Part shown: piece by piece, positions 7,953 to 13,991 of the stretch
Numbering within the stretch: position 1 is the first letter of the stretch
How the letters are laid out: each line of letters opens with the position of its first letter
Virus record (IMG/VR): IMGVR_UViG_3300042260_000229
Coordinates: 1-29,768 of that record
Source of the DNA: a virus
DNA: 29,768 bases
Strand: one strand, 5' to 3'
Notes under the pieces: model-generated
Databases searched by the model: none
The model's input: the letters and a program-made list of their open reading frames with translations, nothing else
What the model was told of the DNA's origin: nothing
Translations under genes and position numbers: made by a program

Positions 7953-8118
7953 CATTATCTCCAATCTTATTAACCTTGCGATACTCAGCCATCAGCTTTT
8001 TCTCGACCTCAATGTATTCCGCTTTGTCGCCGTTAACGCAGGCACGAAACAAGCTAGGCTTCTTCAGTGTGTGCGCCTGCTTGTCTGTCATCTCTGCGTG
8101 TATCTTGCGGAAAGTCAT
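7945..8118 (-). CDS. Small early protein, unknown
   Basis: This 57-aa frame (MTFRKIHAEMTDKQAHTLKK...) starts in an ATGA overlap with the upstream stop and ends 8 bases inside the next gene. It is charged and helical (YIEVEKKLMAEYRKVNKI) with one Cys. No family recognised. The exact coupling on both sides is the reason for calling it. Confidence 0.6.
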   Translation of the reverse strand: MTFRKIHAEMTDKQAHTLKKPSLFRACVNGDKAEYIEVEKKLMAEYRKVNKIGDNDE

Positions 8119-8366
8119 TCCGACACCGCGCCATCAATCCGCGCCTGCTCGAGTGCGGATAGGTGTTGTTGGTATTCTCTCTCTGCCTGAAGGGTTGCGT
8201 AGTCGATGGCGTTATCACTCCAATCATCAGAAACAGTAAGCAGCCAATCGTCATCAGCAAGCAGTCTATCAACCTCTGCTGCAATGAAGTTTTCTTTGGC
8301 TTCTTGCCGGTCAATCTCGTGCTGGTGCCGTGCCAGCGCAATGCTGTTGTAGCATGGTTGGTTCAT
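8115..8366 (-). CDS. Acidic helical early protein, unknown
   Basis: This 83-aa protein begins MNQPCYNSIALARHQHEIDR at ATG 8366, which overlaps the previous stop and follows GGGGA. The longer upstream frame lacks a ribosome site and would overlap two genes. The protein is acidic and helical, with LLADDDWLLTVSDDW in the middle and a final LEQARIDGAVSE helix. A DNA-mimic role could be imagined from the acidity but nothing specific supports it. Confidence 0.6.
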   Translation of the reverse strand: MNQPCYNSIALARHQHEIDRQEAKENFIAAEVDRLLADDDWLLTVSDDWSDNAIDYATLQAEREYQQHLSALEQARIDGAVSE

Positions 8367-8479
8367 TTTGCTTTCCCCGCTTTCCAATAACGCTTTGCTT
8401 CTTCCCACGCTGCTACCGCACAAGCCAGCCACAACCAACGATAAGTTTTGTCTTTACCCCAAACTGCGTATCTCATCAT
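8363..8479 (-). CDS. Tiny Trp-rich early protein, unknown
   Basis: This 38-aa frame (MMRYAVWGKDKTYRWLWLAC...) starts in an ATGA overlap with the upstream gene, 5 bases after GGTGGAG, and ends in another ATGA overlap. The middle WLWLACAVAAWEE is hydrophobic and could touch a membrane, flanked by basic residues. No family recognised. Confidence 0.5.
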   Translation of the reverse strand: MMRYAVWGKDKTYRWLWLACAVAAWEEAKRYWKAGKAK

Positions 8480-8634
8480 TTCAACTCCACCAATTTACCA
8501 ACTTTAGAAACCAGCACGCCAATCAGGTCGTAATGCCAAATCGTCACCTCAGAACCTACCGCAGGAACTTCGTCATACCAGATTGTCCCGCGATAACCGT
8601 TATCTAAAACCGCAACTGCAAAATATTTACCCAT
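8476..8634 (-). CDS. Small strand-rich early protein, unknown
   Basis: This 52-aa protein (MGKYFAVAVLDNGYRGTIWY...) starts at ATG 8634 with GGGGA 6 bases upstream. The alternating hydrophobic pattern and Gly turns suggest a small five-stranded barrel (SH3-like): AVAVLDN, GTIWYDE, EVTIWHYD, LIGVLVSKV, KLVEL. No function known. Confidence 0.6.
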   Translation of the reverse strand: MGKYFAVAVLDNGYRGTIWYDEVPAVGSEVTIWHYDLIGVLVSKVGKLVELK

Positions 8635-8680
8635 GATATTTCCCCATCAATTAATCACAAAACAAACTGTATCAGCTTTT

Positions 8681-8707
8681 TTAGGTGGTAGTGGTCTTAC
8701 CACCTAA
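8681..8707. repeat. 10-bp inverted repeat with TAGTGGTCT core
   Basis: TTAGGTGGTA, spacer GTGGTCT, TACCACCTAA is a perfect 10-bp inverted repeat overlapping the stop of the 72-aa gene. The minus strand continues with A6, not T, so it is not a normal minus terminator. Its core TAGTGGTCT recurs at 18338 and 28759, so it may be an operator or RNA element shared across the phage. Confidence 0.5.
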
Positions 8708-8922
8708 GTGACTCGCCAAACCCGCATTCCACCTTCGACTTGTCGAACGGCATGCCCCCACCCTTGGCGATATACAAACTTTCTGATACGTTCAACTCTC
8801 GAATCTTTTTGGTTCGCGGCACCGGCAATAAAAACGCTATCTCCAGGTTGCATTTTTCTCAGTTCGTCCAAAGTCTTTTTATCGCTGTTTCTCACGGGTA
8901 AAGTTACGTTTTTTTCAATCAT
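8704..8922 (-). CDS. Conserved small phage protein (GMRVWRVT terminus)
   Basis: This 72-aa protein starts at ATG 8922, 6 bases after AGAGGG. It has a layout seen in many phages: a KTLDELRKMQPGDSVFI opening, a basic helix (SRVERIRKFVYRQGW), and a strand ending EGGMRVWRVT. The basic helix and small size suggest nucleic-acid binding, but the family has no known activity. It is the first gene of the left early operon behind the promoter at 8952-8980, so it should be among the earliest and strongest expressed products. Confidence 0.7.
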   Translation of the reverse strand: MIEKNVTLPVRNSDKKTLDELRKMQPGDSVFIAGAANQKDSRVERIRKFVYRQGWGHAVRQVEGGMRVWRVT

Positions 8923-8951
8923 ATAAAACCCTCTTGGCTAAGTACACATAG

Positions 8952-8980
8952 ACTTTAACGACAAAGGGACTGATTGTCAA
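8952..8980 (-). promoter_or_regulatory. Strong sigma70-like promoter for left early operon
   Basis: On the minus strand a perfect TTGACA -35 (8975-8980) is 17 bases from TAAAGT (8952-8957), a 4/6 -10. The first gene starts 30 bases on. The repeat GGGACTGA (8966-8973) lies in the spacer and overlaps members of the neighbouring repeat array, so a protein bound to the array could also control this promoter. Confidence 0.65.
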
Positions 8981-9303
8981 ATAAATTACGACCCTAAACA
9001 ACCATAGGGTCAGTCCCGCAATTTTAAAACTGATTCGGGACACAAAAAGATTTTTAATTTCAGTGTGTTACGTTAAAAAAATCAGTTTTGTCCCGCAAAC
9101 TCAGCAAATCTCTATTATCCGCTACTTTTTAAAAATTCTTTATATACACGGAAATCTCTATTATTTATTTCCTTATGTGTATTAACTTCAATATGTATAG
9201 GGTATATAGGGTAAGATGGTAAAAATATAAATAAAATCAGTAGTTTGAGCTGACCCTAACCTTGACCCTAACCTTGTGTTTGTCCCGCAATGTTTAGGGT
9301 CAA
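8966..9303. repeat. Repeat array, candidate replication origin
   Basis: Two short repeat families lie in a gene-free stretch beside the primase-helicase gene. Family A is GTCCCGCAA at 9013-9021, 9090-9098 and 9282-9290, with inverted relatives at 8966-8970 and 9036-9042. Family B is GACCCTAA at 8990-8997, 9252-9259 and 9264-9271, and inverted at 9005-9011 and 9294-9301. The 12-base unit TGACCCTAACCT is tandemly doubled at 9251-9274. GGGACTGA (8966) and TCAGTCCC (9010) enclose the inner pair GACCCTA/TAGGGTC. The middle, about 9040-9250, is very AT-rich. Iterons plus AT-rich DNA next to an AEP-SF3 replicase gene is the usual look of an origin. Confidence 0.5.
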
Positions 9304-9307
9304 CAAC

Positions 9308-9329
9308 AAAAAGCCCCTTTCGGGGCTTT
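9308..9329 (-). terminator. Rho-independent terminator after primase-helicase
   Basis: AAAGCCCC (9310-9317), loop TTTC, GGGGCTTT (9322-9329) is a perfect 8-bp stem. On the minus strand it is followed by T5 and lies directly after the primase stop at 9332. It isolates the origin-like region from primase transcription. Confidence 0.85.
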
Positions 9330-9331
9330 GG

Positions 9332-11605
9332 TTAAAACGGAACCGGTTTAAATTCGAGTGCTTTCCTCTTGTCGTCCCGACAATAGATTTGCTGGTTCTT
9401 CCTCTCACCGTCCTTATACCTTCCAATGTTGTGGTACCCCATCTGCAATAGAATATTTGCCAAACGTCCTGTTTTTGGAAAGTCTTTGTAATCGCTCCCA
9501 AACGTCACGCTTTCAGAAATCTTGTGATTTAACCTGGTTACGTTGACAACTTCGTGGTTGATGTCGTCGCACTCAAACTCTGCCAGAGCATCTTCGACAA
9601 GCAGGTAATCAGATGATTTGGCCATATCCACCATAGTCGCTTTGGCGCGAGTTTCAGGGGCCACTGTAAGCTCAAGAAACTCATTTGGTATAGTGTGAGA
9701 AGCTAACCAGTCCAGAATCTCGCCCGCACCGCTTCGCATTGCTTCGTACAGTTTCGGGTAATAGTTTGAATTGCTGGCTTTCCAGTTGTTCAGCGCTTCC
9801 TTACTTTGCCACTGTGAAAACAGCACGCAATAGCGCCGATCGTTGTCGTCAATCGGCAGAGCGTCTTTAAAGTTTGTTAGTGCAAAGTAATTGGTTGTGT
9901 TAACCGCTTCATACGCATCAGTGCGCATCTTCCGAACGCTGACCGTTGTGTTGGTGATGTATGGTTTTAGCTTGTTGAGCGTTTCGTATTTGCGGTAATT
10001 GTCAAGTTTCAGTTCCTCGATAAAGACCATACAATTGCCTTCGGCCCATGCGGTGAACTTCTCATCGAGCGATTCAACGCTGATTGTTCGACAGTTGCTT
10101 TGACCTAACAGCTTTCCCATCATCTCGGCGAAAAAGCTTTTGCCGTCACCTTGTACGCCTTGAAGGATGATGGCCCATTGCAGCTTCTTGCCAGGGTGCT
10201 GAATGTTATGTGCCAGATAATTAATAACCAGTTGCTGTTCGCTTTCATCCGGTAATAAGTGGGCGATGTGTCCTTTGACCATTTCGACGGTTTTGGAGCC
10301 TTCCCAATGCTTTCTGCGTAGTGTGTTTGGTTTGTACGTGTTAAAATACTTCACGCCTTCGTAGGTAAAAAACTCATCGAACATTGGGGCGTACATTCCA
10401 GAGTGTACGCACTCAATTCTGTTGTTGACATAGTTTGTGGCGTTTTGCGGATTGCCTTCCATATCGGTTGGCGTATCGCGGTTGTGCTTAACGTCAAATG
10501 CTCGCGGCCCCATTGTGATCTTCGTCACTTTATCCATGTACTCGGCGATTTGAGTCAGAAACACGTAGTCGTCGTAAAACTCTGCGCTGTGCTTTGGTTT
10601 GCTCATGCGGATCATGCGTTTAACATGCGACTCACTCAGCTTCTCGCCGAGTACCACGTTAAACTGTTTAATCAACATCTTTACGGCAAGCGTCGAATCG
10701 AGCTCAGTCAACTTGCACGATGCAATCTCAGCAATAACCGCTTCAATCTCATCCTTTGTCGATGCGTCTTTAATCTTCTCCATCACGCCAGATACGCGAT
10801 CGGCTTCAACAACGGCATATCCGCCAACCATGTCGATGACACTGGCGAACGTCACCGGATTGCTTTTCTTGCTGCGCGATAAAGACTCCCAGCGCTTGCG
10901 ATTCTTCGACTTGTCATAGTTACTTGGCGATAACTGGCTGAACTCATCAAACAAATGCCAACCTTCTTCACTACCTTGCGTCTGATGATAAATTGCCATC
11001 ATCACTTTTAGCCAAGTATCAGAGCTTTCGGCCTGCTCCGGTGTCAACTTGCGAACAAAGCCAACAACCTCGTCAAAGCCGATGTCGAGCGGTTGTGCGG
11101 CGATTGCGTCGAGCAGGTCGAAAGACTCCGACGGCGCTGTGTTGCTACCAAGCTTCGCAACAGCCTGTTCAGGTAGCGCGGGCCACATCTCGACATCGTG
11201 CAGCGCGTCAGCAACAGAGTCGGCGAACGTCAGGTTCTCGTACCCTTCGCCGGTTGCGATGTAACCTTTAAAGCTGGCGCGAGTGTCGAAGTGCTTGACG
11301 CCACAAACGTTCGTGCCGTTGGTCAAATCCAATTCGACCGGAACACGAAACACGTAATGCGTGCCGCCACTGCGCGTTTTCTGCAACTCAGCGCACTGCC
11401 AGTCCAATTCAACGCCAAACGCCGCATCAACCTGCTCGGTCGTCACACCTTTATATGTATCGAGGTCGAACACGATGACGCCCTTAGGTATCATCACGCC
11501 GACCATCTTGGTTTTTGCATCGCCACGATATTCGCGCCAATCGGTATTTTCCGGCACTGCTGGCGCTTTTTTGTCCGTCAGTGGGAAAATGACTTTATTT
11601 TGCAT
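9332..11605 (-). CDS. Primase-polymerase (AEP) / SF3 helicase
   Basis: This 757-aa replication initiator starts at ATG 11605, overlapping the regulator gene by 11 bases; TTG 11620 is an alternative. The N-terminal archaeo-eukaryotic primase-polymerase domain shows VFDLD (Asp47, Asp49), SGGTH (Ser79, His83) and HFDTR (Asp107). A PriCT-2-like linker follows (about 170-270, FVRKLTPEQAES..W..V..A). The C-terminal D5/VirE-like superfamily 3 helicase has Walker A GVQGDGKS (Lys489), Walker B MVFIEELK near 530 and a LPIDDNDRRY arginine-finger region. Such proteins make primers and unwind DNA at their own origin, as P4 alpha does. The gene ends beside the repeat array at 8966-9303. Confidence 0.92.
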   Translation of the reverse strand: MQNKVIFPLTDKKAPAVPENTDWREYRGDAKTKMVGVMIPKGVIVFDLDTYKGVTTEQVDAAFGVELDWQCAELQKTRSGGTHYVFRVPVELDLTNGTNVCGVKHFDTRASFKGYIATGEGYENLTFADSVADALHDVEMWPALPEQAVAKLGSNTAPSESFDLLDAIAAQPLDIGFDEVVGFVRKLTPEQAESSDTWLKVMMAIYHQTQGSEEGWHLFDEFSQLSPSNYDKSKNRKRWESLSRSKKSNPVTFASVIDMVGGYAVVEADRVSGVMEKIKDASTKDEIEAVIAEIASCKLTELDSTLAVKMLIKQFNVVLGEKLSESHVKRMIRMSKPKHSAEFYDDYVFLTQIAEYMDKVTKITMGPRAFDVKHNRDTPTDMEGNPQNATNYVNNRIECVHSGMYAPMFDEFFTYEGVKYFNTYKPNTLRRKHWEGSKTVEMVKGHIAHLLPDESEQQLVINYLAHNIQHPGKKLQWAIILQGVQGDGKSFFAEMMGKLLGQSNCRTISVESLDEKFTAWAEGNCMVFIEELKLDNYRKYETLNKLKPYITNTTVSVRKMRTDAYEAVNTTNYFALTNFKDALPIDDNDRRYCVLFSQWQSKEALNNWKASNSNYYPKLYEAMRSGAGEILDWLASHTIPNEFLELTVAPETRAKATMVDMAKSSDYLLVEDALAEFECDDINHEVVNVTRLNHKISESVTFGSDYKDFPKTGRLANILLQMGYHNIGRYKDGERKNQQIYCRDDKRKALEFKPVPF

Positions 11606-11786
11606 CTTGTCTTGCTCCAACTAAATCGACGGCCTTAAACTTGCCGTCCGTCATTTTTTCAATCTCAATGGCCCGACCTGGCGGCACGCCATCCACTAAC
11701 CATTGCGTCACGGCAGCTGGGCTAATCGCCAAACGCCGAGCAAGTTCTGATTGACTTCCGAAATACAAAAACAATTCATCTAACAC
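11595..11786 (-). CDS. Cro/YdaS-like HTH regulator
   Basis: This 63-aa protein starts at GTG 11786 with AGAGG 6 bases upstream. Residues about 9-45 form a helix-turn-helix (FGSQSELARRLAISPAAVTQWLVDGVPPGRAIEIEKMTDGKFKA) close to the YdaS/Cro pattern, in which such small proteins act as phage repressors. It heads the minus-strand replication transcript and faces the plus-strand early operon across 83 bases, the classic place for a switch protein. No CI partner was found in the window. Likely targets are the CTTAAAA repeats at 11800-11840 and 13352-13366. Confidence 0.8.
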   Translation of the reverse strand: MLDELFLYFGSQSELARRLAISPAAVTQWLVDGVPPGRAIEIEKMTDGKFKAVDLVGARQDAK

Positions 11787-11799
11787 GGTTGACCTCTTT

Positions 11800-11869
11800 T
11801 AAAGTTGCGCTTAAAATTAAAGTGTAGCTTAAAACTACAAAGCCAATCAACTAAACGCGAGAAATTAAA
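11800..11869. promoter_or_regulatory. Divergent early control region
   Basis: The gap between the two early operons holds repeated CTTAAAA motifs: GCGCTTAAAATTAAAG and TAGCTTAAAACTA, both roughly palindromic around TTAA. Minus-strand promoter candidate: TTGATT (11845-11850), 18 bases, TACACT (11821-11826), in front of the Cro-like gene. A plus promoter is less clear (TTGCGC at 11805-11810). The blocks CTTAAAAC, CAATCAACT (11844-11852) and TTAAAATG recur before the ssDNA-binding protein gene. Binding by the adjacent HTH protein is inference. Confidence 0.5.
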
Positions 11870-12211
11870 ATGTCCTTAGAACTGAAAATTGAAGAACTGA
11901 CCAAACAGGTCGCCAAGCTGACTGAAGTGATGACGTTCCTGGTATCGAATCCGGCAACGGCTATCTACACGCCAGAGCAGAAAACAGAACAAGCTGCGGT
12001 AGTCGAAACGGCCAAATCTGAGCCGGTCGCTGTGCCAGCTAAAACCGTAAACGCTGACGATGTGACTGGTTTGTGTTTGTCGCTGAGTCGTAGAGATCCG
12101 GCCAACAAGCTGAAAATCAAAGACCTGCTGACGTCTTACAAAGCGTCAAAGGTTTCGGATTTGAGCGAAACAAACCTTGCCGAGTTCGCCGCTAAGTTGG
12201 AGCAGCTGTAA
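11870..12211 (+). CDS. Phage coiled-coil protein, first gene of right early operon
   Basis: This 113-aa protein has an N-terminal coiled coil (MSLELKIEELTKQVAKLTEVM), a Pro/Ala/Glu-rich linker (40-65) and a C-terminal helical domain (DDVTGLCLSLSRRDPANKLKIKDLLTSYKASKVSDL...EFAAKLEQL). That C-terminal domain is common in small proteins beside DUF2800 genes in phages and recalls the helical end domain of some ssDNA-associated proteins. Its stop overlaps the DUF2800 start (TAATG), which links the two. No function is established. Confidence 0.65.
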   Translation: MSLELKIEELTKQVAKLTEVMTFLVSNPATAIYTPEQKTEQAAVVETAKSEPVAVPAKTVNADDVTGLCLSLSRRDPANKLKIKDLLTSYKASKVSDLSETNLAEFAAKLEQL

Positions 12212-13347
12212 TGGCTGCTCACGCGCGTTTGAGCGCGTCAGGCGCTGACCGTTGGGCGCGTTGCCCTGGTAGCGTCAAAGCTGAAGAAGGCTGCGCAGAT
12301 AAGGGCAGCGATTTTGCAGCAGAAGGTACAACGGCGCACGCCTTAGCGGATTACTGCCTATCAAACGGCGTTGCCGCTGCGTCTTGCGTCGGAATGACTT
12401 TCGAAGGTCGCCAGGTTGACGCCGAAATGTGTGACTACGTGCAACAGTATGTCGATTATGTTTGCTCTTTTAGCGGTGAACACTTTTATGAAGTGCGCGT
12501 TGACTTCTCGCCTTGGGTTCCTGAAGGTTTTGGGACTTCTGATTGCATAGTGATTGATGCAAAAAACAAGCTTCTGCGCGTGATAGATTTGAAGTACGGT
12601 AAAGGCGTCAAGGTCGATGCGGATAATAACTATCAAGCACAACTGTACGCGCTGGGCGCGATTAACGACATGGGCTTTTTGCTTGATGTTGAGCGCGTCA
12701 ATATCGCCATCGTGCAACCGCGCCTTGACCATGTCAGCGAATGGGAAATAACTGTTGCTGAGCTGATGCAGTTTGCCGAGTACATTAAAGAGCGTGCGCA
12801 GTTGGCTTGCGAGCTGAGCGCTGAGCGGGTGCCAGGAGAGAAGCAATGTCAATGGTGCAAGGCTAAAGCAACTTGCCCCGCGCTGTACGACTTGACGCAG
12901 CAAACGCTGATGCAGTCTTTCGATGTGATCCAAATCGACACCATGCCGAAAGTCGAGCGCCTGACAGACCTGCAACTGAAACTTGCGCTAGATAGCCGCA
13001 AGCTGATTGAAAGCTGGTTGTCAGCAGTCGAACAGTACGCAACTGAGCAAATCTTAGATGGTAAGCAGCTCGCAGGTTATAAGCTGGTCGAAGGCCGCAG
13101 CGTGCGTCAGTGGATTGACGAGCAACAAGCCGAAACGGCGCTGGCCGAACGCTTTGACGAGTCTGAGATTTACAAAAAGTCTTTTATCAGTGTTGCGCAA
13201 GCCGAAAAGCTATTGGGTAAAAAACAAGCCGCACTGCTTGACGGCCTTGTGACCAAACCGCAAGGAAAACCGACGCTTGCGCCAGAGTCAGACAAACGCG
13301 CGCCAATCGGCGCAAATATTTCTGATTTTGATGCTTGCACTGATTAA
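12211..13347 (+). CDS. DUF2800 family Cas4-like PD-(D/E)XK nuclease
   Basis: This 378-aa protein matches the DUF2800 phage family. The nuclease core shows Asp111, Asp126-Leu-Lys128 (D-x-K) and a downstream NNYQAQLYALG helix with the Gln of RecB/Cas4-type nucleases. Cys18 (ARCPGS) plus C-terminal Cys213, Cys216 and Cys222 match the one-plus-three cysteine layout that holds an iron-sulfur cluster in Cas4/AddB proteins. It would trim or resect DNA ends during replication or recombination. The coupling to the ssDNA-binding protein and polymerase genes is the usual context for the family. Confidence 0.85.
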   Translation: MAAHARLSASGADRWARCPGSVKAEEGCADKGSDFAAEGTTAHALADYCLSNGVAAASCVGMTFEGRQVDAEMCDYVQQYVDYVCSFSGEHFYEVRVDFSPWVPEGFGTSDCIVIDAKNKLLRVIDLKYGKGVKVDADNNYQAQLYALGAINDMGFLLDVERVNIAIVQPRLDHVSEWEITVAELMQFAEYIKERAQLACELSAERVPGEKQCQWCKAKATCPALYDLTQQTLMQSFDVIQIDTMPKVERLTDLQLKLALDSRKLIESWLSAVEQYATEQILDGKQLAGYKLVEGRSVRQWIDEQQAETALAERFDESEIYKKSFISVAQAEKLLGKKQAALLDGLVTKPQGKPTLAPESDKRAPIGANISDFDACTD

Positions 13348-13416
13348 ACAGTTAAGCTATGCTTAAAACCGTCAGCGATGACAATCAACTTTAAACTTAA
13401 AATGTGAGAACTTAAA
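13335..13416 (+). promoter_or_regulatory. Promoter-operator before ssDNA-binding protein gene
   Basis: TTGCAC (13335-13340), 17 bases and TATGCT (13358-13363) form a plausible promoter. The -10 lies inside a perfect palindrome TTAAGC-TAT-GCTTAA (13352-13366), the layout of a repressor-blocked promoter. The following leader repeats the blocks GCTTAAAAC, CAATCAACT (13382-13390) and GAGAA.TTAAAATG found before 11870. The ssDNA-binding protein may thus be made under the same control as the first early genes. Confidence 0.55.
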
Positions 13417-13938
13417 ATGTCTAAAATTAAATTGCAAAGCGTTCGTCTGTCTTTTCCGTCATTGTTTCAGCAAGCCGCTTTCGGTGGCGAATCTACCGGT
13501 AAATACGAAGCTACGTTCATTCTCGATAAGAAAGAACATGCTCAGGTTATTAGTCAGATTGAAGCTGAAATTGCCCGCTTACAGAAGGAAGAAATTAAAG
13601 CTAAAGTTTCTTCGGACAAAATCTGTTTGAAAGACGGTGACGAAATGGGTCGCCCTGAGTACGAAGGTAAAATGACTATTAAGGCGTCAACCAAGAAACG
13701 CCCTTTAGTTATCGACCGTGACAAAGCCCCTATTACTGAAGATGACAATATTGTTTACGCTGGGTGTTTCGTAAATGCAATTTTAACGTTATGGCCTCAA
13801 AATAATAACTTCGGCAAGCGCGTCAATGCTCAACTTGACGGCGTACAGTTTGTACGTGATGGCGAGCCGTTTGGCGATGGCGGTATCTCAGCCGATGCGT
13901 TTGACGCTTTCGGCGATGACGACGAGATGTTTAGCTAA
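13417..13938 (+). CDS. DUF2815 single-stranded DNA-binding protein
   Basis: This 173-aa protein opens MSKIKLQSVRLSFPSLFQQA with KYEATFILDKKEH, the signature of the DUF2815 family of phage ssDNA-binding proteins with an OB-type fold. The very acidic C-terminal tail (GDDDEMFS, with a Phe near the end) is the classic partner-binding tail of SSB and T7 gp2.5. It would coat unwound DNA and contact the polymerase. It has its own promoter upstream and a terminator directly after. Confidence 0.87.
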   Translation: MSKIKLQSVRLSFPSLFQQAAFGGESTGKYEATFILDKKEHAQVISQIEAEIARLQKEEIKAKVSSDKICLKDGDEMGRPEYEGKMTIKASTKKRPLVIDRDKAPITEDDNIVYAGCFVNAILTLWPQNNNFGKRVNAQLDGVQFVRDGEPFGDGGISADAFDAFGDDDEMFS

Positions 13939-13952
13939 TACACTTTCCTTTC

Positions 13953-13973
13953 GCGCCCTTCGGGGCGCTTTTT
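13953..13973 (+). terminator. Rho-independent terminator, UUCG loop
   Basis: GCGCCC, loop TTCG, GGGCGC, then T5 forms a strong terminator 14 bases after the ssDNA-binding protein stop. The polymerase gene follows with no evident promoter, so read-through or antitermination must supply it. That would keep the binding protein abundant and the polymerase scarce. Confidence 0.85.
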
Positions 13974-13991
13974 AATTTACGGGCCACTCCC

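Noticed and set aside
8681-8707. Reading the 10-bp inverted repeat as a terminator
   Set aside because: The T-run precedes the hairpin on the plus strand and is A on the minus strand, the wrong side for rho-independent termination of the minus-strand genes.
12361-12975. 204-codon minus-strand frame opposite the DUF2800 gene
   Set aside because: It lies wholly inside a gene with clear nuclease motifs and has no ribosome site or recognisable protein features.
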